From contig SKKI01000008.1 in NCBI GenBank assembly GCA_007121565.1, positions 1 to 5,358 of the forward strand: a DNA stretch of 5,358 bases, read 5' to 3'. Origin of the DNA: Phycisphaerae bacterium. GTDB taxonomy: Bacteria > Planctomycetota > Phycisphaerae > Sedimentisphaerales > Anaerohalosphaeraceae. A program made the translations under genes and the position numbers. The notes beneath the pieces were generated by a model. That model saw only the letters and a program-made list of their open reading frames with translations. It was not told where the DNA came from and did no database searches. Every line of letters starts with the position of its first letter. Within the stretch, counting starts at the first letter, position 1. Below, piece by piece: positions 1 to 5,267 of this stretch.

Positions 1-150
1 CGTCGTCCGGGCCGGAAACACCGCATCCGTATTCATTTTATACGCATCTGTTCGAGGCTGTATTCGCATAGTCATTATCCAAACACTATGTTTCGAAAGC
101 TCAACCCTACCCGAACATTTAACCTTTTGCAACCCATCGGGTAAAAATTG
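1..150. other. Left flank, no convincing gene
   Basis: This stretch is clearly more AT-rich than the genes that follow. Three short frames are open to the left edge. Forward frame 3 ends at a TAG at 69-71 after 22 codons (peptide ending FYTHLFEAVFA) and could be the tail of a gene entering from the left. Forward frame 1 runs to the TAA at 142-144. On the minus strand an ATG at 75-73 opens 25 codons off the edge (beginning MTMRIQPRTDAYK), but it has no Shine-Dalgarno sequence. None has enough length or recognisable content to be called. Small symmetric elements are present: the palindrome TTTCGAAA at 91-98, and ACCC-ATC-GGGT at 132-142, which lacks a T-run and so is not a terminator. Most likely this is an intergenic region with at most the end of a neighbouring gene. 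Confidence 0.4.
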
Positions 151-178
151 TTGAGATACAAAGGCGGTTATTTATAAT
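151..178 (+). promoter_or_regulatory. Sigma70-type promoter of prmC
   Basis: The -35 box TTGAGA (151-156, one mismatch to TTGACA) is separated by 16 bases from a perfect -10 box TATAAT (173-178). An A5 tract at 143-147 sits three bases upstream of the -35 box, as in a simple UP element. The predicted transcription start is near 185. It lies in an AT-rich patch directly before prmC and probably also serves the downstream amidohydrolase gene. Inferred from consensus match only. Confidence 0.75.
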
Positions 179-201
179 GGGGCTGTGATGACACTGATAT
201 C

Positions 202-206
202 GGGAG
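202..206 (+). promoter_or_regulatory. Ribosome binding site deciding the prmC start
   Basis: GGGAG ends five bases before the ATG at 212. The plsC site in this window is identical in sequence and spacing (GGGAG, five bases, ATG). This favours ATG 212 over the upstream in-frame GTG 185 and ATG 188, which fall on or next to the predicted transcription start and could be used only on a leaderless message. Confidence 0.6.
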
Positions 207-211
207 CGACA

Positions 212-1126
212 ATGGATGTTTGGACGATAAAGCGGCTTTTGGACTGGATTACGGGGTATTTGACCAAGCAGGGGGTGGACAGCCCGCACCTAAGCGCCGA
301 GCTGCTGCTGTGCGAGGTGCTCACGCTGGAGCGGATTGAGCTGTATACGCAGTTTGACCGCGTGGTGGCCAAGCCGCAGTTGGATGCCCTGCACAGCCTG
401 GTCAAACGCGCCGGAGAGCATGAGCCGGTGGCGTACCTGGTGGGCCGGTGCGAGTTTTATTCGCTGTCGCTGAAGATTACCCCGGACTGCCTGATCCCCC
501 GGCCCGAGACCGAGGAGCTGGTCGAGCGGGCGATTTTGTTTTTGCGGGACCGCCCCGGCTCCCAGGCGGTGCTGGATGTGGGCACCGGCTCGGGCTGCAT
601 CGCCGCGGCGATTGCCAAAAACGTGCCCGCGGCGCAGGTGGTGGCCACCGATGTCTGTGAGGCGGCGCTGTCGGTCGCGGCCGGTAACATCCGGTCGCTG
701 GGTCTGGCCGAGCGGGTGCGGCTGCTGGCCGGCGACCTGTTCGACCCGGTGATCAAGGGCCTCGACGGGCCGGCCTTTGATCTGATCGTGTCCAACCCGC
801 CGTATGTCAGCGAGAGCGAGTACGAAGCGCTGGACAAAAACGTCAAAGACTACGAGCCTAAAAGGGCCCTGCTGGCCGGGGCCGACGGGCTGGATCTCTA
901 CCGCCGCATCATCGCCGAAGCCGCCGAATATCTCAAGCCCGACGGGGCCCTGATGCTGGAGATCGGCTGCAGGCAGGGGGCTTCTATTAGCGATTTGCTG
1001 GCTGGCAGCGGCGATTACGGGCATGCAAGGATAGAGAAGGATCTTTCGGGCCATGAACGTATCGTTAAGGCGGTCCGGTTGTTCAGGCCGCACGGCGATG
1101 AAGATACAAATGAGTCATTTGGGTAA
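212..1126 (+). CDS. prmC: Peptide chain release factor N5-glutamine methyltransferase PrmC
   Basis: PrmC (HemK) uses S-adenosylmethionine in the cytoplasm to methylate the glutamine of the GGQ motif in release factors RF1 and RF2, which improves peptide release at stop codons. From ATG 212 the protein has 304 residues, slightly longer than usual (about 280). An N-terminal helical release-factor-binding domain (about 1-75, starting MDVWTIKRLLDW) precedes a Rossmann-type methyltransferase domain. Visible motifs are EPVAYLVG..EF at 71-82, IPRPETEELVE at 95-105, the SAM loop LDVGTGSGCIA at 121-131, the substrate-glutamine motif NPPY at 195-198, and KDLSGHERIV at 276-285. Residues after 290 form a short unconserved tail. 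An in-frame GTG (185) and ATG (188) would add eight or nine residues; ATG 212 is chosen for its GGGAG site. RF1 gene prfA, a common neighbour of prmC, is not within this window. The family call is very secure, the exact start less so. Confidence 0.96.
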   Translation: MDVWTIKRLLDWITGYLTKQGVDSPHLSAELLLCEVLTLERIELYTQFDRVVAKPQLDALHSLVKRAGEHEPVAYLVGRCEFYSLSLKITPDCLIPRPETEELVERAILFLRDRPGSQAVLDVGTGSGCIAAAIAKNVPAAQVVATDVCEAALSVAAGNIRSLGLAERVRLLAGDLFDPVIKGLDGPAFDLIVSNPPYVSESEYEALDKNVKDYEPKRALLAGADGLDLYRRIIAEAAEYLKPDGALMLEIGCRQGASISDLLAGSGDYGHARIEKDLSGHERIVKAVRLFRPHGDEDTNESFG

Positions 1127-1129
1127 AAG

Positions 1130-1159
1130 TTGTAATATTTTCTTTGGGACGGTAATAAT
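1130..1159 (+). promoter_or_regulatory. Possible weak internal promoter before the amidohydrolase
   Basis: The 38 bases between prmC and the next gene are strikingly AT-rich. TTGTAA (1130-1135) and AATAAT (1154-1159) are 18 bases apart, matching consensus at 4/6 and 5/6 positions. The predicted start would fall essentially on the ATG at 1165. The base composition alone could produce this match, so it is a suggestion only. Confidence 0.2.
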
Positions 1160-1164
1160 ATATC

Positions 1165-1962
1165 ATGCAGCAGATTATCGATTTTCATACGCATGCGTTT
1201 CCGGAGGCGTTGGCCGAGCGGGCGATGCGGCAGTTGGTCTCGGAGGCCGAGGGCGTCGTCGCCTGGCTGGATGGGCGCCTGTCCTCGCTATTGGCCTCAA
1301 TGGACGATAATAACATTGAAACCAGCGTTTTGTGCAGCATCGCGACACGTCCGGAACAGTTTGAGCCGATATTCAAATGGTCCCGCGAGATTGCCTCCGA
1401 GCGGATTGTCCCCTTGCCGTCGGTGCATCCGGACGACCCGCGGGCGGTTGAGCGAATCGGCAGGATCGCGGAGGCGGGCTTCAAGGGTGTCAAAATGCAT
1501 CCGTATTATCAGGATTTCTGCGTCGATGACCCCGCCCTTGACCCGTTGTACACGGCGATGTGCGACCACAACCTGATGTTGACCCTGCACACGGGCTTTG
1601 ATATCGCTTTTGAACGCGTCGAAAAGGCCTCGCCGCGGCAGATTTCAACCGTACTGGATCGATTTGCACAACTGCGGCTCATCACGACCCATATGGGCGG
1701 CTGGCAGCAGTGGGACCAGGTCGAGCGGTATCTGATCGGACGGCCTGTCTATATGGAAACGTCCTGGTCGCTGGAGTACCTGGACGCCGAGCAGGCCCGC
1801 CGGATGCTGCAAAACCATCCGCGTCAGTTTATTCTTTTCGGCACCGACAGCCCCTGGACCGACCAGGCCGCCTCGATTCGGGCCGTTGAAAAACTGAATC
1901 TGTCTGAATCGCTCCTGGAGCACCTCTTTTATACCAATGCCCGAGCGCTGCTGAAGGATTGA
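1165..1962 (+). CDS. Amidohydrolase-2 family TIM-barrel metal-dependent hydrolase
   Basis: A 265-residue cytoplasmic protein of the amidohydrolase superfamily, closest in layout to the amidohydrolase-2 group (PF04909, COG2159), which includes hydrolases, decarboxylases and hydratases. The metal site is visible along the chain: strand 1 motif DFHTH with H8 and H10, then LTLHTGFD with H142, ITTHMGGW with H176, and FGTDSPW with D228. VKMHPYY around residues 109-115 adds K110 and H112 near the active-site face. No signal peptide or membrane segment is seen. It is rather short for the family, with no obvious insertion domain, so it is probably a minimal barrel. The ATG follows prmC by 38 bases on the same strand, so co-transcription is likely. 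No good Shine-Dalgarno sequence is present; GGGACGG at 1146-1152 is 12 bases away and poorly placed. Substrate is unknown, and nothing nearby suggests a catabolic pathway. TatD-type nuclease is a less likely alternative. Confidence 0.85.
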   Translation: MQQIIDFHTHAFPEALAERAMRQLVSEAEGVVAWLDGRLSSLLASMDDNNIETSVLCSIATRPEQFEPIFKWSREIASERIVPLPSVHPDDPRAVERIGRIAEAGFKGVKMHPYYQDFCVDDPALDPLYTAMCDHNLMLTLHTGFDIAFERVEKASPRQISTVLDRFAQLRLITTHMGGWQQWDQVERYLIGRPVYMETSWSLEYLDAEQARRMLQNHPRQFILFGTDSPWTDQAASIRAVEKLNLSESLLEHLFYTNARALLKD

Positions 1963-2082
1963 CACCCCAACGCTCGTGAACAAGCTGCTCAAAAAGCGTC
2001 TGAACGGGTTTTCTATGGTCCCTTGATCGCGTGGTTCGTCTTGCTCAATTGTGGACAGGTTTCGGTGGGCGGGATGTGTTGA
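1963..2082. other. Convergent intergenic gap
   Basis: These 120 bases separate the 3' ends of the forward amidohydrolase gene and the reverse plsC gene. I looked for a bidirectional terminator and found none: no stem of six or more pairs followed by a T-run on either strand. The best element is a weak five-pair minus-strand stem (GAGCA-GCT-TGTTC, including a G-T pair) near 1976-1988 without a T-run. Termination here may be factor-dependent. No small gene is supported. Confidence 0.55.
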
Positions 2083-2760
2083 TTAGGGGGTCTCGTAGGA
2101 AAGCGGCTGTCGGCCCATTTGTTGGCGCAGCTCCGCCTGCATCCGGCGAAGCGTGGCGGTCAGTTCCTCGGCAAAGGTCTCATCGCCGAGGGCTTTGACC
2201 TGGTCGGCCGAGAAGGGTGTGCCGTACATGACCCCGACGCGGCCGCGTTTGGGCAGTTTCTGCGTGCGCGGCCAGGCCTCAAACATCCCGTCAATGACCA
2301 CCGGCAGTACGGCGGCGCCGCTGCGGCGGCTCATCAGGCTAAAGCCCGGCTTGATCTGGCCGATGCGTCCGTCGCTGGTGCGCGTGCCTTCGGGATACAG
2401 GCACACCGCTTTGTTCTGTTTGAGCACGTTGATGATTGTCTTCATCGCAGCCACATCGGCCTGGCCGCGGCGAATGGGAATGACGTAGTAGGTTTGCAGC
2501 AGCGGCCCCCAGAATTTGATGTCCAGCAGGGTGTCGCGCGGGACAAAATAAAACGGCCGCCAGTTCCATGTCTGGGACAGCATCGGGTCGAAAAAGCTCT
2601 GATGATTGCAGACCACCAGCAGCGGCCCGTCCTTGGGAACGTTTTCTTTGCCGAAGACGCGCACCCGGTACAGCAGTGAGACGACTCCGACCGAAAGAGA
2701 CCAACTGATCCGATACCAGATCCGGCGAAACAGATTGACGTCGGTTGCGCTCTTAGCCAT
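2083..2760 (-). CDS. plsC: 1-acyl-sn-glycerol-3-phosphate acyltransferase (PlsC family)
   Basis: PlsC transfers an acyl chain to position 2 of lysophosphatidic acid, making phosphatidic acid, the precursor of membrane phospholipids, at the cytoplasmic membrane. From ATG 2760 the protein has 225 residues, typical for the family. The acyltransferase blocks are in order: catalytic NHQSFFD with H53 and D58, the IPIRR segment at 94-98, PEGTR at 123-127 with glycerophosphate-binding E124, G125 and R127, and VLPVVI at 151-156. A hydrophobic stretch at about 18-31 (WSLSVGVVSLLY) is the probable membrane anchor. The ATG is preceded by GGGAG five bases away. A start six codons upstream at 2778 is possible but lies deeper inside cmk and lacks such a site. 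The gene overlaps the end of cmk by 8 bases and is very probably translated by coupling. Acyl donor and exact acceptor cannot be read from sequence; some family members act on other lysolipids. Confidence 0.93.
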   Translation of the reverse strand: MAKSATDVNLFRRIWYRISWSLSVGVVSLLYRVRVFGKENVPKDGPLLVVCNHQSFFDPMLSQTWNWRPFYFVPRDTLLDIKFWGPLLQTYYVIPIRRGQADVAAMKTIINVLKQNKAVCLYPEGTRTSDGRIGQIKPGFSLMSRRSGAAVLPVVIDGMFEAWPRTQKLPKRGRVGVMYGTPFSADQVKALGDETFAEELTATLRRMQAELRQQMGRQPLSYETP

Positions 2761-3445
2761 GAATTCTCCCGCGAACAAGGGATTCCAGTTGATCGATGAC
2801 CTGCTCGGCGGTCAGATGTGTCGTATCGACGATGGCGGCGTCCTGGGCAGGCTTGAGCGGACCGACGGTGCGGCTCTCGTCGGCGGCGTCGCGCTGCTGC
2901 TGGCCGGTCAGCACGGCATCCAGCGAAACGTCCTTGCCGGCGGCGCGCAATTCGCTGTGCCGGCGGCGGGCGCGCTCGGTCGGGTCGGCTGTCAGAAAAA
3001 TCTTGACCGCCGCATCGGGAAAGACCACCGTGCCCTGATCGCGCCCTTCGGTAACGACCCGCCGGGCGTCGGCGGCAAAGGCGCGCTGCATTTGAACCAG
3101 CCGCGCGCGCAGGGGCGCGGCGGCGGCGATGTGGCGGACCTGCTCGGTCAGATGCGGCTCGCGAATCGCGGCGGTCTTGTCCGCCCCGTCAATCCAAACC
3201 CGCGTCAAGTCTCCCTGCGGACAAAACTCAAACCGCCGCGTTTCCATCAGCGACTCAACTGCCGCCGTATCGCTCGGGTCAATCCCCCTTTCTACAGCCG
3301 CCAGCGTGACCGCTCGATACATCGCACCGGTATCCAGAAACGCCGCCCCCAGCCGACGCGCCAAGCCGCGCGCGGCGGTACTTTTGCCAACGCCGGCCGG
3401 GCCGTCGATTGTAATCACTACCGATTGTGTCGATTTTTCCGTCAT
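2753..3445 (-). CDS. cmk: Cytidylate kinase Cmk
   Basis: Cmk phosphorylates CMP and dCMP to the diphosphates with ATP, in the cytoplasm, feeding pyrimidine nucleotide and CDP-linked lipid synthesis. The 230-residue protein has the normal family length. Visible features are the Walker A loop GPAGVGKST at 15-23, DTGAMYRAVTL at 38-48, the NMP-binding domain around 60-120 (including VRHIAAAAPLRARL), EGRDQGTVVFPDA at 133-145 with a glutamine where Escherichia coli and Bacillus have M or I, and the lid segment QRDAADESR at 184-192 (RDxxDxxR). The frame stays open upstream of 3445, but that stretch is antisense to comM, has no Cmk similarity and lies upstream of the predicted promoter, so ATG 3445 is chosen. 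No Shine-Dalgarno sequence precedes it, and the predicted transcription start is only about 3 bases away, so the message may be leaderless. plsC follows in the same operon with an 8-base overlap. Confidence 0.95.
   Translation of the reverse strand: MTEKSTQSVVITIDGPAGVGKSTAARGLARRLGAAFLDTGAMYRAVTLAAVERGIDPSDTAAVESLMETRRFEFCPQGDLTRVWIDGADKTAAIREPHLTEQVRHIAAAAPLRARLVQMQRAFAADARRVVTEGRDQGTVVFPDAAVKIFLTADPTERARRRHSELRAAGKDVSLDAVLTGQQQRDAADESRTVGPLKPAQDAAIVDTTHLTAEQVIDQLESLVRGRIHG
2766..2770 (-). promoter_or_regulatory. Ribosome binding site of plsC inside cmk
   Basis: Read on the minus strand, GGGAG lies in the last codons of cmk and ends five bases before ATG 2760. It fixes the plsC start at 2760 rather than the in-frame ATG at 2778. 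The cmk stop TAA (2755-2753) falls just after this start, giving the overlap ATGGCTAA, an arrangement typical of translational coupling. Confidence 0.65.
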
Positions 3446-3454
3446 CAGGCCGGT

Positions 3455-3483
3455 ATCATAGCAAACCCGCCCGACAATCTCAA
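3455..3483 (-). promoter_or_regulatory. Extended -10 promoter of the cmk-plsC operon
   Basis: On the minus strand, TTGAGA (3483-3478) and TATGAT (3460-3455) are 17 bases apart, each one mismatch from consensus. The -10 box is preceded by TGC, giving an extended -10 element (TGnTATGAT). Counting six bases beyond the -10 box puts transcription start near 3448, about three bases before the cmk ATG. The -35 box is the same hexamer as at prmC. Confidence 0.7.
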
Positions 3484-3545
3484 GAAGCGTTCGGCGAAAA
3501 TCCTCCCCGGCAAGACCGCAACCCGTCTGCCATCGTGAAAAACAG

Positions 3546-3574
3546 TTGGCACACAGGCGGCGGCAGGTTACAAT
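3546..3574 (+). promoter_or_regulatory. Sigma70-type promoter of comM
   Basis: TTGGCA (3546-3551) and TACAAT (3569-3574) are 17 bases apart, each one mismatch from consensus. An A5 tract at 3538-3542 lies three bases upstream of the -35 box, the same spacing as at prmC. The predicted start is near 3581, leaving a leader of about 46 bases. This excludes in-frame start codons at 3546 and 3573 for comM. Confidence 0.7.
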
Positions 3575-3597
3575 GCGGCTTGGTCTTGAATATGAGC

Positions 3598-3614
3598 TGT
3601 CAACGGGGGTGACA
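3598..3614 (+). repeat. Small inverted repeat in the comM leader
   Basis: TGTCA (3598-3602) and TGACA (3610-3614) are separated by seven bases (ACGGGGG). The right arm ends on the first base of the AAGGAG ribosome binding site. It could be a small hairpin beside the site or an operator, but a five-base stem is short enough to arise by chance. Confidence 0.25.
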
Positions 3615-3619
3615 AGGAG
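3614..3619 (+). promoter_or_regulatory. Strong ribosome binding site of comM
   Basis: AAGGAG is separated from the ATG at 3627 by seven bases, the best ribosome binding site in the window. It selects ATG 3627 over the in-frame upstream candidates at 3546, 3573 and TTG 3621. Confidence 0.8.
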
Positions 3620-3626
3620 ATTGTGG

Positions 3627-5156
3627 ATGCTGGCACGACTGTTTTCGGTGACGCTGGAGGGGATTGACGGGATTTTGTGCGAGGTGGAGGTGGATGTCTC
3701 GCGCGGCGGATTTGAAAAGCCGATTATCGTCGGCCTGCCGGATGCGGCGGTCAAGGAGAGCATCGAGCGCGTCCGCAGCGCGGTGGTCAATTCCGGCTAC
3801 AGCTTTCCCAACGTCCAGCCGCTGATTAACCTGGCCCCGGCCGATATCAAGAAGGCCGGCCCGGCGTTTGATCTGCCGATTGCGCTGGGGATTATGGCCT
3901 GTGCCGGCGGGCTGGTCAGCGACAAGCTGGGCGAGTATGTGATTGTCGGCGAATTGGCGCTGGATGGGCGCATCCGTCCGGTCAACGGGGTGCTGAGCAT
4001 GGCGATGACCGCCGCGGCAAACGGCTACAAGGGCATTATTGTGCCGCTGGACAATGCCGCCGAGGCGGCGGTTGTCGAGGGGCTGGAGGTCTTCGCGGTC
4101 GGGTCGCTGGCCCAGGCGGCCGGGCTGCTGGCCGATGCGGTCGAGATTGAGCCGACGACGCTGGATATCGCGTCGCTGTTTGAGCGGGCCGGGGCCTATG
4201 GGGTCGATTTTTCCGATGTCAAGGGGCAGGAAAGCGTCAAACGCGCCCTGACCATCGCCGCCGGCGGCGGGCATAATCTGATGATGATCGGGCCGCCCGG
4301 GGCGGGCAAGACGATGCTGGCCCAGCGGATGGCGACGATTTTGCCGCCGTTGTCGCTGGCCGAGTCGCTGGAGACGACGCGGGTGTATTCCTCGGTGGGA
4401 TTGCTGGATAAAGGCCAGGCCCTGGTCGCCACGCGGCCGGTGCGCACGCCGCACCACACCGCATCAGGCCCGTCGCTGGTCGGCGGGGGGTCCTTTCCCC
4501 GGCCCGGCGAGCTGAGCCTGGCCCATCACGGCATATTGTTCCTCGATGAGTTCGCCGAGTTTCAGCGGCATATTCTTGAGATGATCCGCCAGCCGCTGGA
4601 AGAAGGGACGGTGACGATCTCGCGGGCCAAGGGGACGCTGCGCTTTCCGGCGAACTTTATTATGATCGCGGCGATGAACCCGTGCCCGTGCGGCTATTAC
4701 GGCACACACATCCGCCGGTGTAAGTGCACGCCCGGCCAGATTGAACGCTATATGGGCAAGGTCTCCGGGCCGCTGCTGGACCGGATTGATATTCATGTGG
4801 AGGTGCCGCCGGTGGCGTTTCGCCAGTTGCGCGGCCGCAGCAACGGCCAAAGCTCCCAAAGCCTGCTCCAGCAGGTCCTGGCCGCCCGCGCCCGTCAGGC
4901 CGAACGCTTCGGAACCGAGCGGCTGATGACCAACGCGACGATGAGCCACAAGGAGGTCGAGGCCTTCTGCCGACTGAACGAGACCGGCGAGCAGATGCTC
5001 AAGCACGCGATGAGTGAGTTTGCCCTCAGCGCCCGGGCGCACGACAAAATCTGCAAAGTCGCCCGCACCATCGCCGACCTGGAAAACTGCCCCGACCTCC
5101 AGCCCCAGCACATCGCCGAAGCCGTCGGCTACCGAAGGCTGGACAGAAAGGTGTGA
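3627..5156 (+). CDS. comM: ComM/YifB family Mg-chelatase-like AAA+ protein
   Basis: A 509-residue protein, the normal length of the YifB/ComM family. ComM is a hexameric AAA+ helicase that promotes branch migration when incoming single-stranded DNA is integrated during natural transformation; many non-competent bacteria also keep it. The N-terminal ChlI/Lon-protease-like domain (about 20-170, including GLPDAAVKES and INLAPADIKKAGPAFDLPIA) precedes the AAA+ core: Walker A GPPGAGKTM at 222-230, Walker B GILFLDE at 302-308, sensor segment AAMNPCPCGYYG at 348-359 followed by CKCTP at 365-369 (four cysteines, possibly metal-binding), and arginine-finger region DRIDIHVEVP at 385-394. The C-terminal Mg-chelatase domain ends with SARAHDKICKVARTIADLE at 468-486 and YRRLDR. 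All key residues are intact. The gene stands alone, divergent from cmk, with its own promoter. It is not a true magnesium chelatase subunit: no bchD/chlD or bchH partner is nearby. Family is certain; an actual competence role is inferred. Confidence 0.94.
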   Translation: MLARLFSVTLEGIDGILCEVEVDVSRGGFEKPIIVGLPDAAVKESIERVRSAVVNSGYSFPNVQPLINLAPADIKKAGPAFDLPIALGIMACAGGLVSDKLGEYVIVGELALDGRIRPVNGVLSMAMTAAANGYKGIIVPLDNAAEAAVVEGLEVFAVGSLAQAAGLLADAVEIEPTTLDIASLFERAGAYGVDFSDVKGQESVKRALTIAAGGGHNLMMIGPPGAGKTMLAQRMATILPPLSLAESLETTRVYSSVGLLDKGQALVATRPVRTPHHTASGPSLVGGGSFPRPGELSLAHHGILFLDEFAEFQRHILEMIRQPLEEGTVTISRAKGTLRFPANFIMIAAMNPCPCGYYGTHIRRCKCTPGQIERYMGKVSGPLLDRIDIHVEVPPVAFRQLRGRSNGQSSQSLLQQVLAARARQAERFGTERLMTNATMSHKEVEAFCRLNETGEQMLKHAMSEFALSARAHDKICKVARTIADLENCPDLQPQHIAEAVGYRRLDRKV

Positions 5157-5207
5157 CGACCTGTGAACGGCAAACACACAAACAACAAGACGGCAGGTTC
5201 GCCGCCC

Positions 5208-5236
5208 GGCACCCACAAGCTCCGCTTGAAGGTGCC
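5208..5236. repeat. Imperfect hairpin 1 downstream of comM
   Basis: The outer stem GGCACC (5208-5213) pairs with GGTGCC (5231-5236). After a 2x2 internal loop, the inner stem CAAGC (5216-5220) pairs with GCTTG (5224-5228) around the loop TCC. That is eleven pairs in all, 51 bases after the comM stop. No T-run follows on either strand. With hairpin 2 it has the look of a REP-type intergenic palindrome. Confidence 0.7.
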
Positions 5237-5267
5237 ACCCAAATCAGCCCAATGCGGATTTGGGTGG
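5235..5267. repeat. Perfect 11-base inverted repeat, hairpin 2
   Basis: CCACCCAAATC (5235-5245) pairs without mismatch with GATTTGGGTGG (5257-5267) around an 11-base loop, which may itself pair GC with GC. Its left arm shares two bases (5235-5236) with the outer stem of hairpin 1, so full formation of both is mutually limiting. No T-run follows on either strand, so it is not a classic intrinsic terminator. It may protect the comM 3' end, terminate by another route, or be a dispersed palindromic repeat. Confidence 0.75.

Noticed and set aside
290..1093. Long minus-strand frame over prmC
   Set aside because: Antisense to a confidently identified PrmC; the peptide is rich in H, R, Q and G with no family motif.
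2119..2679. Long forward frames over plsC and cmk (also 2606-3538)
   Set aside because: They are antisense shadows of two clearly recognised enzymes, a common effect in GC-rich coding DNA.
3546..3626. An extended comM start at TTG 3546
   Set aside because: 3546 is the first base of the predicted -35 box, and ATG 3627 has the strong AAGGAG site and gives the normal family length.
2753..3790. The full 345-codon minus-strand frame as an N-terminally extended Cmk
   Set aside because: The first 115 codons are antisense to comM and its promoter region, show no Cmk similarity and lie upstream of the predicted promoter; the family-length protein starts at ATG 3445.
3600..4457. Long minus-strand frames over comM (also 4464-5216)
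   Set aside because: Antisense to conserved AAA+ motifs, low-complexity HRQG-rich peptides, no sensible start signals.
3627..5156. Gene as a true magnesium chelatase subunit (chlI/bchI)
   Set aside because: The length of 509 residues, the Lon-like N-terminal domain and the NPCPCGYYG motif are those of YifB/ComM, and no chelatase partner genes are nearby.
5235..5267. Hairpin 2 as a classic intrinsic terminator of comM
   Set aside because: The stem is strong enough, but it is followed by AAAGTATAACC rather than a T-run, and the opposite strand also lacks one.
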